NCBI GenBank assembly: GCA_003149735.1
Contig: QANA01000016.1
Coordinates: 1 to 12,393, forward strand
Origin: Clostridiales bacterium
GTDB lineage: Bacteria > Bacillota_A > Clostridia > Christensenellales > Christensenellaceae
Length of the DNA stretch: 12,393 bases
Reading direction: 5' to 3'
Both the position numbers and the translations under genes were made by a program. The notes beneath the pieces are model-generated. The model was not told where the DNA came from. It searched no databases and was given only the letters and a program-made list of their open reading frames with translations. Shown piece after piece: positions 5,814 through 12,393 of the stretch (position 1 is the first letter of the stretch; each line of letters starts with the position of its first letter).

Positions 5814-8488
5814 GCCTGTTTTTTCAATGCCTCCATGGAAGCGATGCGCTCCTCGGTGGCCTTCAGCATTTCCTGATACTTCTCCAGCTTTTCCCGCTCT
5901 TCTGCCACGACGCGCTCCGGCGCTTTGGCCACAAAGCGTTCGTTATTCAGCTTGCCCTGCGCCCGCTTCACTTCGTTTTCCAGATTCGCCTTTTCCTTGG
6001 CCAGGCGTGCCAGTTCCTTTTCCACGTCGATGAGCTCGCCCAGCGGCAAATATACCTTGCAGGCGGCCGTGATCACGGCTGCGCAGCCCTCCGGCTCGGC
6101 AAAATCTGCCGGGCAGCATTCCACCTCGCTGGCCGAAGCCAACCGGCAAATATAGCTGCTTGCCTGCGCCATGGCCTCTGCCCGCCCCTGCTCAATGGCG
6201 AGGAACAGCTTGGCCTTGCGGCTCGGCGGCACGTTCATCTGCGCGCGCAGATTGCGCACGCTGCGGGTGATCTCCATGACGTTTTCCATCGTCTCCGCCT
6301 CGGAGGGGAAATCCAGCGCCGCCTGATATTCCGGCCAGCTGGAGATCATGATGCTCTCGCCCGCGTGCAGCATTTCCACATAAATCTCCTCGGTGATGAA
6401 GGGCATGAAGGGATGCAGCAGTTTGAGCGCCTGCGTGAGCGTATAGGCCAGCACGGAAGCCGCAGTATCCTTCTGCGCCTCGCTGCCGTCATACAGCCGC
6501 ACCTTGCACATTTCGATATACCAGTCGCAGAACTCGCTCCAGATAAAGTCATAAACTTTGCCGCAGGCCAGCCCCAGCTCGAATTTTTCCATGTTCTCGG
6601 TCACTTCCGCGGCCACGCGGTTTAAGCGGGTGAGAATCCACTTGTCGGCGATATCCAGTTCCAGCCCGGAAAGGTCGCAGCTCAAGTTGCGGCCCTGCAG
6701 GTTCATGGCCACAAAGCGGGAAGCATTCCAGATCTTGTTGGCAAAGTTGCTGGCTGCGCGCACCTTGGAATCGTAGAAACGCATATCGTTGCCCGGGCTG
6801 GTGCCTGCCGCCAGCGAGAAGCGCAGCGCGTCGGCGCCGTATTCCTCCACCACTTTCAGCGGGTCAATGCCGTTGCCCAGCGATTTGCTCATCTTTCTGC
6901 CCTGCTCATCGCGCACAATGCCGTGAATATTGACATATTTGAAGGGCACTTCCCCCATAACCTCGATGCCAAAGACGATCATCCGCGCTACCCAGAAGAA
7001 AATGATATCGTAGGCCGTCACCAGCACATCGGTGGGGTAGAAATATTTCAGTTCTTCGGTCTGCTCCGGCCAGCCCATGGTCGAGAAAGGCCACAGCCCG
7101 GAGGAGAACCAGGTATCCAGCACATCCTCATCCTGCCGCATGGGCGCGCCGCACTTGGGGCAGATGGCCACATCCTCTTCCGAAACGACCATCTCGCCGC
7201 AGGCGTCGCAATAATAGGCCGGGATGCGGTGCCCCCACCAGAGCTGGCGGGAAATGCACCAGTCGCGGATGTTTTCCATCCAGTTGAAGTAGATCTTGGC
7301 ATAACGCTCGGGTACAAACTTGATCTTGCCCTCTTTTACGGCGGCAATGGCCGGTTCGGCCAGCGGCTTCATGGAAACAAACCACTGCGCGGAAATGATG
7401 GGCTCGATGGTGGTGCCGCAGCGATAGCATTTGCCCACGTTGTGGCTGTAATCCTCGATACTCACCAGATTGCCCAGCGCCCGCAGCTCTTCCACGATGG
7501 CTTCCCGCGCTTCGTAGCGGTCCATGCCGCAGTACTTTCCGCCGTTTTCATTGACCTTGCCCTCGTCGTCCAGCACGCGGATGATCTCCAGATTATGCCG
7601 CTGTGCCACCTCAAAGTCGTTGGGGTCGTGGGCAGGCGTCATCTTGACGGCGCCGGTGCCGAATTCCAGGTCGACATATTCGTCCGCCACCACCGGAATG
7701 GGGCGGTTCATGATGGGCAGAATGACGTTCTTGCCCACGATCTCCCGATAGCGCTCGTCTGCCGGGTTGACGGCCACGCCGGTATCGCCCAGCATGGTCT
7801 CGGGGCGGGTGGTGGCTACGGTCAGGCTGCCGCTGCCATCCTCCAGGTCATAACGGATGTTCCACAGGTGGGAAGGCTGATCCTCATATTCCACTTCCAC
7901 GTCCGAAAGGGTAGTTTTGCACTTGGGGCACCAGTTGATGATGCGACTGCCCTTGTAGATCAATCCCTTGTTGTACAGCTTGACAAACAGCGATTTGACT
8001 GCCTTGTTGCAGCCCTCATCCATGGTGAAGCGCTCGCGCTCCCAGTCGCAGGAGCACCCGAGTTTCTTCTGCTGCTCCACAATGCGCCCGCCATACTGTT
8101 CTTTCCATTTCCAGGCGCGCTCCATAAAGCCGTCGCGGCCGACGTCTTCCTTGGAAAGCCCCTCTTCCTTTTTCATCTGCTCCACAATTTTTACTTCGGT
8201 GGCAATGGAAGCATGGTCGGTGCCCGGCATCCACAGCGTCTCATAGCCCTGCATGCGCTTAAAACGGATGATGGCATCCTGAATTGTGCCGTCCAGCCCG
8301 TGGCCCATGTGCAGCTGCCCGGTGATGTTGGGCGGCGGCATGACAATGCTGTAGGGCTTTTTATCGGGGTTGGGCTTGGCGTGAAAATAACCGCGCTGCT
8401 GCCATCTCGTATAAATCTTGTCCTCCACTTCGGCAGGAGAATAGGCTTTGCTGATCTCCCCGGAAGTGTTCTGCTGCATTTCGCTCAT
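5810..8488 (-). CDS. valS: Valyl-tRNA synthetase
   Basis: Class I aminoacyl-tRNA synthetase that charges tRNA-Val with valine; 892 residues, the normal length. Motifs in order: PPPNITGQLHMGHGLDG with the HIGH-type signature HMGH at 60-63; WCPKCKTTLSD at 186-195; the CP1 editing domain with ATTRPETMLGDT around 225-236; a zinc-binding pattern with CDAC (427-430) and CPKC (443-446); DVLDTWFSSGLWPFS; GRKMSKSLGNG with KMSKS at 532-536; the anticodon-binding helical domain; and a C-terminal coiled coil (from about LIDVEKELARLAKEK to EERIASMEAL) typical of ValRS. The start ATG 8488 has AAGGAGA (8495-8501) 6 nt upstream; the longer frame to 8755 is rejected because it runs through the T-box leader. 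The valS stop overlaps the folC start. Expression is controlled by the T-box upstream. Confidence 0.97.
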   Translation of the reverse strand: MSEMQQNTSGEISKAYSPAEVEDKIYTRWQQRGYFHAKPNPDKKPYSIVMPPPNITGQLHMGHGLDGTIQDAIIRFKRMQGYETLWMPGTDHASIATEVKIVEQMKKEEGLSKEDVGRDGFMERAWKWKEQYGGRIVEQQKKLGCSCDWERERFTMDEGCNKAVKSLFVKLYNKGLIYKGSRIINWCPKCKTTLSDVEVEYEDQPSHLWNIRYDLEDGSGSLTVATTRPETMLGDTGVAVNPADERYREIVGKNVILPIMNRPIPVVADEYVDLEFGTGAVKMTPAHDPNDFEVAQRHNLEIIRVLDDEGKVNENGGKYCGMDRYEAREAIVEELRALGNLVSIEDYSHNVGKCYRCGTTIEPIISAQWFVSMKPLAEPAIAAVKEGKIKFVPERYAKIYFNWMENIRDWCISRQLWWGHRIPAYYCDACGEMVVSEEDVAICPKCGAPMRQDEDVLDTWFSSGLWPFSTMGWPEQTEELKYFYPTDVLVTAYDIIFFWVARMIVFGIEVMGEVPFKYVNIHGIVRDEQGRKMSKSLGNGIDPLKVVEEYGADALRFSLAAGTSPGNDMRFYDSKVRAASNFANKIWNASRFVAMNLQGRNLSCDLSGLELDIADKWILTRLNRVAAEVTENMEKFELGLACGKVYDFIWSEFCDWYIEMCKVRLYDGSEAQKDTAASVLAYTLTQALKLLHPFMPFITEEIYVEMLHAGESIMISSWPEYQAALDFPSEAETMENVMEITRSVRNLRAQMNVPPSRKAKLFLAIEQGRAEAMAQASSYICRLASASEVECCPADFAEPEGCAAVITAACKVYLPLGELIDVEKELARLAKEKANLENEVKRAQGKLNNERFVAKAPERVVAEEREKLEKYQEMLKATEERIASMEALKKQA

Positions 8489-8494
8489 AATAAC

Positions 8495-8525
8495 TCTCCT
8501 TCTCACAGGCGGCACTGTTGCCGCC
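8495..8525 (-). promoter_or_regulatory. valS ribosome binding site with an adjacent 7-bp hairpin
   Basis: AAGGAGA (8495-8501) fixes the valS start. Just upstream, GGCGGCA / TGCCGCC (8508-8514 and 8519-8525) form a perfect 7-bp stem with a 4-nt loop in the 5' untranslated region, six nt before the ribosome binding site. It may only insulate the leader from the start region; no role is shown. Confidence 0.45.
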
Positions 8526-8587
8526 CCGGTTTTTTCTGATGTTTCTCTGTCCGTTTCTACAGGCTGCATATTGCCGCCGTGTATGAT

Positions 8588-8625
8588 AAAAAAGAGACTT
8601 CCTCCCTGTAAAGGGCGAAAGTCTC
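8588..8625 (-). terminator. T-box intrinsic terminator upstream of valS
   Basis: Stem 8594-8600 / 8619-8625 (GAGACTT with AAGTCTC), inner stem 8604-8607 / 8612-8615, then six T residues on the minus strand (8588-8593). It competes with the antiterminator formed by the T-box core. Confidence 0.92.
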
Positions 8626-8840
8626 GCGGTACCACCTTTATTTTCCCGGGTATTGCGGCCCCGGGCTCTTGCCCCCACGTCTGCATGGGGCGGCAGGGTA
8701 ACGGCTGCCCGGCCGCCGCGCTCTTTTGCCGCGCGGAACTCCAAAGCGACTTCACCGTCTGCTCTGCCGCCGCCCTTTCAGCAAATGGGCCGCTCTCTAC
8801 AGGCCGCAGCTCCGGTTACTACTCTTCTTCCATGTTTTTC
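8588..8840 (-). promoter_or_regulatory. T-box leader (valine-specific) controlling valS-folC
   Basis: Minus-strand leader RNA that senses uncharged tRNA-Val and chooses between termination and read-through. Seen, in transcript order: GGAA (8828-8831) and GTTCC (about 8736-8740) able to close the base of stem I; a GAGAG segment near 8790; GAAGTC with the specifier codon GTC (Val) at 8750-8748; a stem III-like pair CCGCGC / GCGCGG; the T-box core AAAGGTGGTACCGCG ending at 8625; and the terminator stem GAGACTT / AAGTCTC with an inner CCCT / AGGG pairing and a T-run (8588-8593). The Val specifier agrees with the gene downstream. The T-box core and terminator are unmistakable; exact stem I pairing was done by eye. 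Confidence 0.95.
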
Positions 8841-8855
8841 TCTTATCACAATCTG

Positions 8856-8914
8856 TGCAGAGCTTCTGCCCGCTCTGCAAGCTTTATCTTAACAGACCTT
8901 TTCCGCTTCGTAAA
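8856..8914 (-). promoter_or_regulatory. Candidate promoter and inverted repeat upstream of the valS leader
   Basis: Minus strand: -35-like TTTACG (8909-8914), 17-bp spacer, -10-like TAAGAT (8886-8891), each matching 4 of 6 consensus bases. A perfect 8-bp inverted repeat, TGCAGAGC / GCTCTGCA with an 8-nt loop (8856-8879), follows at about the expected transcript start. The repeat lacks a T-tract, so it is not a good terminator for pgsA; it could be a 5' hairpin or an operator. Confidence 0.35.
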
Positions 8915-8917
8915 GCC

Positions 8918-9475
8918 CTACTGCGCTTTTTTCTCCTCATTTTTAGGAAAAAGCTTGTCCCAGCTGCGCCATGCATATTGCACCATGCTGGCCACGCTGC
9001 CTGCCAGCGCCACGTAAATAAACCAGCGGTAGAAAGGGTCGAGGTATGCGTGCAGGAAACAGGTGCCAATCGCCGTGTTGAATATAAACGCCGCAATTTT
9101 GCCAAACAGGTTGGAGGGCAGCACCGCTTTGTTGTTTTTTGCTGCCAGAACGCCGCCCATCAGCATGAGCAGTTCCTTGGCAAAAATGACAATCGTCACT
9201 GCCAGCGGCAGGATTCCCTTCGCCGTAAAGGCAATAATGACAAACACCGCCATCAGCTTATCCGCCATGGGATCGAGAAATGTCCCCAGCTGGGTAATCA
9301 GATGATAACGCCGCGCAATATACCCATCCAGCAAGTCGGTCAGGCAAGCTGCCAGAAATACAAGCATCGCCGTAATCATCCGTTCCTGAAAAATCAACCA
9401 GACAACCACCGGCACCAGCAATAAACGGATCAAAGCGAGGATGTTGGGCAAGTTGATAATCTTTTCCTTTCGCAC
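8918..9475 (-). CDS. pgsA: CDP-diacylglycerol--glycerol-3-phosphate 3-phosphatidyltransferase
   Basis: Membrane enzyme that makes phosphatidylglycerolphosphate from CDP-diacylglycerol and glycerol-3-phosphate, the committed step to phosphatidylglycerol and cardiolipin. The 185 residues match the usual length. The CDP-alcohol phosphotransferase motif is complete: D47, D50, G51, A54, R55, G64, D68 and D72 (TDLLDGYIARR, then GTFLDPMADK). The N-terminus INLPNILALIRLLLVPVVV is typical of PgsA, and about five hydrophobic membrane segments are visible. The start is GTG 9475 with GGAGGT (9483-9488) 7 nt upstream; no in-frame ATG is as well placed. It has its own near-consensus promoter, head to head with the glucokinase promoter, and probably forms a separate transcript from valS. 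The C-terminus is lysine-rich. Confidence 0.93.
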   Translation of the reverse strand: MRKEKIINLPNILALIRLLLVPVVVWLIFQERMITAMLVFLAACLTDLLDGYIARRYHLITQLGTFLDPMADKLMAVFVIIAFTAKGILPLAVTIVIFAKELLMLMGGVLAAKNNKAVLPSNLFGKIAAFIFNTAIGTCFLHAYLDPFYRWFIYVALAGSVASMVQYAWRSWDKLFPKNEEKKAQ

Positions 9476-9482
9476 CAGCGAT

Positions 9483-9488
9483 ACCTCC
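9483..9488 (-). promoter_or_regulatory. Ribosome binding site that decides the GTG start of pgsA
   Basis: GGAGGT on the minus strand lies 7 nt before GTG 9475, the ideal distance. The conserved PgsA N-terminus (NLPN-x-L-x-x-x-R) begins 7 residues later, as expected. Confidence 0.8.
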
Positions 9489-9521
9489 GCAAACTACATT
9501 TTTACAATTACATATAGATGT

Positions 9522-9550
9522 ATTATACTGCCAGCCTCCGCGCTTTTCAA
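9522..9550 (-). promoter_or_regulatory. pgsA promoter, near consensus
   Basis: Minus strand: -35 TTGAAA (9545-9550), 17-bp spacer, perfect -10 TATAAT (9522-9527), about 47 bp before the GTG start. Expected to be a strong constitutive sigma-A promoter. Confidence 0.8.
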
Positions 9551-9572
9551 GTGATTTCTTCCCCCATTCCCG

Positions 9573-9601
9573 TTGGTGTGCCGACAATTTTGTAGTATAA
9601 T
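9573..9601 (+). promoter_or_regulatory. Promoter of the glucokinase operon
   Basis: -35 TTGGTG (9573-9578), 17-bp spacer, perfect -10 TATAAT (9596-9601), 31 bp before the start codon. Its -35 lies only 22 bp from the -35 of the divergent pgsA promoter, so one bound protein could affect both. No cre-like operator was recognised. Confidence 0.72.
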
Positions 9602-9632
9602 ATAGGTAACGACTTGCAAGGAGGCCCCTTCT

Positions 9633-10598
9633 ATGGATGGCTATGTTTTCGGAATCGACATCGGCGGTACCAAAATCGCCCTGGGCATCTTGAGCCCCTC
9701 GCTGCAGCTGGTCGCCCGGCGAGAATTCCCCTTTGACCCTTCGCTGCCTGCCGGAGATATTTTTGCCCTGCTGCGCGCGCAATTGGAAGGCTGCCTTGCC
9801 GACGCTTCCCTGAGCGCCGCACAAATCAGTAGCATCGGCATCGGCGTGCCCGGCATCATCCATAAGGATGGCCGCTCTTTGAAATTTGCCACCAACGCAC
9901 AGCTGCTCAACGATTTTCCCCTCTGCACTGCGCTGCAGGAACTGTTCCCCGAGGCGCAGATCCGCATGGAAAATGATGCCAATGCTGCGGCTGTGGCAGA
10001 AAGCATGCTGGGCGCCGGCCGCGGTTTCGAGCATATGCTCTACTGCACCATCTCCACCGGCGTGGGCTGCGGCATTATTCTCAACGGCCGCCTGTTCCGC
10101 GGCAGCCATATGGCCGCAGGCGAAATCGGCCATATGATCCTCTACCCCGGCGGCGAGCCCTGCGGCTGCGGCTCCCTGGGTTGCGCAGAAGCTTATGCCG
10201 GCGGCGCCAATTATCCCCGGCGCATCCGCGCCCGTATTGAGGCCGGCGAGCCCACGGTAATGGCCGAGCTGGCGCAAAAGCATGGCCGCATCGATGGCCG
10301 CGTGCTGGGCGAAGCCTGTGCCCTGGGCGATGCCATGGCGCTGGAAATGCTGGATGAGATCTGTGCCGCCATGGGGCTGCTGTTTTACAACATCTATAAG
10401 CTGCTCAATCTCGACTGCTATGTGCTGGGCGGCGGCCTGACCAATCTGGGAGAACCGCTGTTTTCCGGCATTCGCCGCCATTTTGAGGCGCTGCGCATCG
10501 GCGCGGATACCATGGAGCCGGTGCATTTCCTGCCCGCCCATTTCTCCTCCGCCGAAATCGGCGTTTATGGCGCGGCGCTGGTCGCCCGTTCCCGGTAA
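9633..10598 (+). CDS. ROK family glucokinase
   Basis: Cytoplasmic sugar kinase, most likely ATP-dependent phosphorylation of glucose to glucose-6-phosphate. The 321 residues match ROK glucokinases (about 310-325). Seen: N-terminal phosphate-binding DIGGTK at 9-14; SIGIGVPGII at 67-76; NDAN at 114-117 with the catalytic base D115; GEIGHM at 163-168 with the zinc ligand H167; the ROK zinc motif CGCGSLGCAE with C177, C179 and C184; and VLGGGLTNLGE near the C-terminus. There is no N-terminal helix-turn-helix, so it is a kinase and not a ROK repressor. AAGGAGG (9618-9624) sits 8 nt before the ATG. It is first gene of a plus-strand operon; the HD gene starts 38 bp downstream and a phosphoglucomutase follows, which supports glucose as the substrate. 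Confidence 0.92.
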   Translation: MDGYVFGIDIGGTKIALGILSPSLQLVARREFPFDPSLPAGDIFALLRAQLEGCLADASLSAAQISSIGIGVPGIIHKDGRSLKFATNAQLLNDFPLCTALQELFPEAQIRMENDANAAAVAESMLGAGRGFEHMLYCTISTGVGCGIILNGRLFRGSHMAAGEIGHMILYPGGEPCGCGSLGCAEAYAGGANYPRRIRARIEAGEPTVMAELAQKHGRIDGRVLGEACALGDAMALEMLDEICAAMGLLFYNIYKLLNLDCYVLGGGLTNLGEPLFSGIRRHFEALRIGADTMEPVHFLPAHFSSAEIGVYGAALVARSR

Positions 10599-10636
10599 GC
10601 GTGCCGGCTTATCCCACTGAACAGGAGGCCCTTTTC

Positions 10637-11131
10637 ATGCGCATTGCCAAGATTGCCGCCAAAATGATAGAGATTTCCCAAGGGAACCTACACGATATCG
10701 AACACTTCCTCAAGGTGCATGCTTATGCCCGCCTCATCGGGCAGCTGGAACAGCTGGCGCCCGACCGCCAGTTTATATTGGAAGCCGCCGCCTTGCTGCA
10801 CGATATTGCCTGCCCGCTATGCCGCCAGACCTACGGCCATACCAACGGCAAGCAGCAGGAGCTCCTGGGCATGCCGTTGGCACAGGAATTTCTGTCAAAA
10901 TTCGATCTGCCTGCCGAAACGGTCGAGCGTATTGTGTTTCTGGTGGGGCATCACCATACCCTTACCGAGGTCGACGGCCCCGATTATCAGATCCTGCTGG
11001 AGGCAGATTATCTGGTCAATGCCTCCGAGAGCAGCGATTCGCCTGCAAAGCTGCGCCATGCGCAGCAGGCATTGTTCCGCACACAAAGCGGCCTTGCCCT
11101 GTTTCGCTCTGTCTATGGGATCGACGACTGA
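10637..11131 (+). CDS. HD domain-containing protein (predicted phosphohydrolase)
   Basis: A 164-residue single-domain HD-superfamily protein, predicted to be a metal-dependent phosphohydrolase. The HD ligands can be read as H28 (FLKVHAYA), H55-D56 (ALLHDIACP) and D124 (LLEADYLVNA), with an extra HHH at 105-107 (FLVGHHHT). NLHDIEHFLKVHAYA and YGHTNGKQQE are typical of a family of small uncharacterised Firmicute HD proteins. The start ATG 10637 has AGGAGG (10623-10628) at 8 nt; a GTG at 10601 in the same frame is rejected for lack of a site and because it lies 3 nt after the glucokinase stop. It lies 38 bp after the glucokinase gene and 36 bp before the phosphoglucomutase gene, so it is co-transcribed with both. 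The substrate is unknown; a sugar phosphate or nucleotide is possible. Confidence 0.88.
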   Translation: MRIAKIAAKMIEISQGNLHDIEHFLKVHAYARLIGQLEQLAPDRQFILEAAALLHDIACPLCRQTYGHTNGKQQELLGMPLAQEFLSKFDLPAETVERIVFLVGHHHTLTEVDGPDYQILLEADYLVNASESSDSPAKLRHAQQALFRTQSGLALFRSVYGIDD

Positions 11132-11167
11132 GCGCCGCCCGCATTTTCAGAAAGGATTTTTTGAGTT

Positions 11168-12393
11168 ATGACGATCGATTCTACCGTATTCAAGCACTAT
11201 ACCCAGTGGCAGCAGGCTCTGCCGCAGCTTTCAGAAGAACTGCAGACTCTGGCACAAGATGAGGCTGCTCTCAGCGACAGCTTCTACCGCTTTCTGGAAT
11301 TTGGCACTGCCGGGATGCGCGGTGTGCTCGGCCTGGGCACCAACCGCATGAACCTCTATACCGTGCGCCGCGCCACCGCAGGGCTGGCTGCCTATCTGCA
11401 GCAGGAGGGCAAGGCGGGCGGCACCGTGGCCATTGCCTACGATTCCCGCCTGCAAAGCGACGTCTTTGCCAAGGATACCGCCCTGCTGCTGGCCGCTTTC
11501 GGCATCAAAAGCTGCCTCTATTCCACGCTGCACAGCGTGCCGCAGCTCTCCTATACCATTTTGAAGCTGGGCTGTGCCGCCGGCGTGGTCATCACCGCCA
11601 GCCATAACCCGCCTCAGTACAACGGCTATAAGCTGTATGGCTCCGATGGCGGCCAGATGGCGGAAACCGAAGCAGCCAAAGTCACCGCCTGCATTGAAGC
11701 GGTAACAGATTACCTCACCCTGCAGCCGATGGAGGAGGCAGAGGCGCTGCAAAAGGGTCTGCTCACCTATCTGGGCGAGGAGATGGATTCCGCCTACTAT
11801 GCCGACGTGCTCTCGCTGATTTCCGCGCCCGAAGCCATCGCGCAATACGCTTCCTCCTTCCGCGCCGTCTATACGCCGCTGTTCGGCACCGGCCGGGCTC
11901 CCGTCAGCCATATGCTCTCCGCGCTGGGCATCCGTTATTCCATCGTGCAGGAACAGGCGCAGCCAAACGGGCATTTCCCCGGCCTTTCCGCCCCCAACCC
12001 CGAAAATCCCGAAGCCTTCGCGCTGGCCATTGCCCAGGCCAATGCCGAGGGTGCCAACCTGATTCTGGCAACTGACCCGGATTGCGACCGCCTGGGCGTG
12101 GCCGTGCGCGACCACAGCGGGCAATTTCGCATTCTGAGCGGCAATGAGATCGGCTGCCTGCTGCTGGAGCACGTGCTCACCGTGCGCGCTCCCCTGCCAG
12201 CCGATGCCTTTGCCGTCGAATCCATCGTCTCCTCCCTGCTGGCCGTCCGCATTGCCGCCGCCCACGGCGTGCAGATGCGCCAGGTGCTCACCGGCTTCAA
12301 ATATATTGCCGCCGAGATCGCGCGTTCCCTGCGCGAGGGCAAGGGGCACTTCCTCTTTGGCTTTGAGGAAAGCTACGGCTATCTGGGTGGGAC
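11168..12393 (+). CDS. pgcA: Phospho-sugar mutase (alpha-phosphoglucomutase, PgcA type), 3' end outside window
   Basis: Interconverts glucose-6-phosphate and glucose-1-phosphate (phosphomannomutase activity is also possible). 408 codons are visible of an expected 560-590. Seen: LEFGTAGMRG at 43-52, typical of the long bacterial PGM/PMM branch; AYDSR at 90-94; the active-site phosphoserine S145 in TASHNPPQYNGYK; the metal-binding loop DPDCDR at 303-308; LTGFKYI at 374-380; and the sugar-binding loop FEESYGY at 399-405. The start ATG 11168 has AAAGGA with a rather long 11-nt spacing. It is the third gene after the glucokinase and HD genes. Product G1P feeds UDP-glucose, lipoteichoic acid anchors and glycogen. 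The family is certain; pgcA rather than another paralogue is likely but not proven. Confidence 0.92.
   Translation, partial: MTIDSTVFKHYTQWQQALPQLSEELQTLAQDEAALSDSFYRFLEFGTAGMRGVLGLGTNRMNLYTVRRATAGLAAYLQQEGKAGGTVAIAYDSRLQSDVFAKDTALLLAAFGIKSCLYSTLHSVPQLSYTILKLGCAAGVVITASHNPPQYNGYKLYGSDGGQMAETEAAKVTACIEAVTDYLTLQPMEEAEALQKGLLTYLGEEMDSAYYADVLSLISAPEAIAQYASSFRAVYTPLFGTGRAPVSHMLSALGIRYSIVQEQAQPNGHFPGLSAPNPENPEAFALAIAQANAEGANLILATDPDCDRLGVAVRDHSGQFRILSGNEIGCLLLEHVLTVRAPLPADAFAVESIVSSLLAVRIAAAHGVQMRQVLTGFKYIAAEIARSLREGKGHFLFGFEESYGYLGG

Noticed and set aside
6923..8539. 538-codon plus-strand open frame antisense to valS
   Set aside because: High GC at third positions suppresses stops on the opposite strand; the translation has no family motifs, and valS explains the region.
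8489..8755. 89-codon N-terminal extension of valS
   Set aside because: It would translate through the T-box terminator and antiterminator. The ATG at 8488 has a strong ribosome binding site and fits family length.
8856..8879. Rho-independent terminator of pgsA
   Set aside because: The 8-bp inverted repeat is good but has no T-run on either side, so it is kept only as an unassigned inverted repeat.
9258..10541. 427-codon minus-strand open frame antisense to the glucokinase and overlapping pgsA
   Set aside because: Shadow of GC-rich coding sequence; it covers two well-supported genes and the divergent promoter region.
11231..12349. 372-codon minus-strand open frame opposite the phosphoglucomutase
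   Set aside because: Glycine/histidine/glutamine-rich shadow translation without domains; the plus-strand gene has all active-site motifs.

Overview
The window is a GC-rich bacterial chromosome segment. It reads as a Clostridia-type Firmicute: AGGAGG-like ribosome binding sites are strong throughout, valS has a T-box leader, and it carries a DUF1846 protein, PgsA, and a ROK glucokinase next to a PgcA-type phosphoglucomutase. Nothing in the sequence fixes genus or species. There is no rRNA, tRNA, CRISPR array, insertion sequence or phage module.

Layout. From 1 to about 9475 every gene lies on the minus strand; from 9633 to the end every gene lies on the plus strand. (1) 1-1880: a two-gene redox operon, a flavodoxin-like protein and then an aldo/keto reductase with two ferredoxin-like clusters. 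It is preceded by a promoter with a 19-bp spacer and an internal dyad, the signature of MerR-family control. (2) 1960-2293: an AT-rich array of about seven imperfect 42-47 bp units, each built around a near-palindrome, starting directly at the stop codon of the DUF1846 gene. (3) 2294-3757: the DUF1846 gene with its own promoter. (4) 3994-4565: a deletion scar in which the start of a class I glutamine amidotransferase-like (peptidase C26) gene is joined to the last third of a PnuC-type vitamin transporter gene, followed by a good terminator. (5) 4701-8850: a valine T-box leader, valS, and a folC gene translationally coupled by an ATGA overlap and lacking the usual N-terminal segment. (6) 8918-9475: pgsA. 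(7) 9520-9605: back-to-back promoters for pgsA and for the plus-strand sugar operon. (8) 9633-12393: a ROK glucokinase, an HD-domain protein and an alpha-phosphoglucomutase cut by the window edge.

How the genes work together. Glucokinase and phosphoglucomutase convert glucose to glucose-6-phosphate and then to glucose-1-phosphate, the entry to glycogen and cell-wall precursors; the HD protein between them has no obvious step. ValS and FolC share a transcript, so folate polyglutamylation is probably tied to valine-tRNA charging. The flavoprotein and the Fe-S aldo/keto reductase look like an inducible redox pair. Most of the window is housekeeping. The parts worth a second look are the palindromic array, the C26/PnuC junction, the MerR-type operator and the short FolC.
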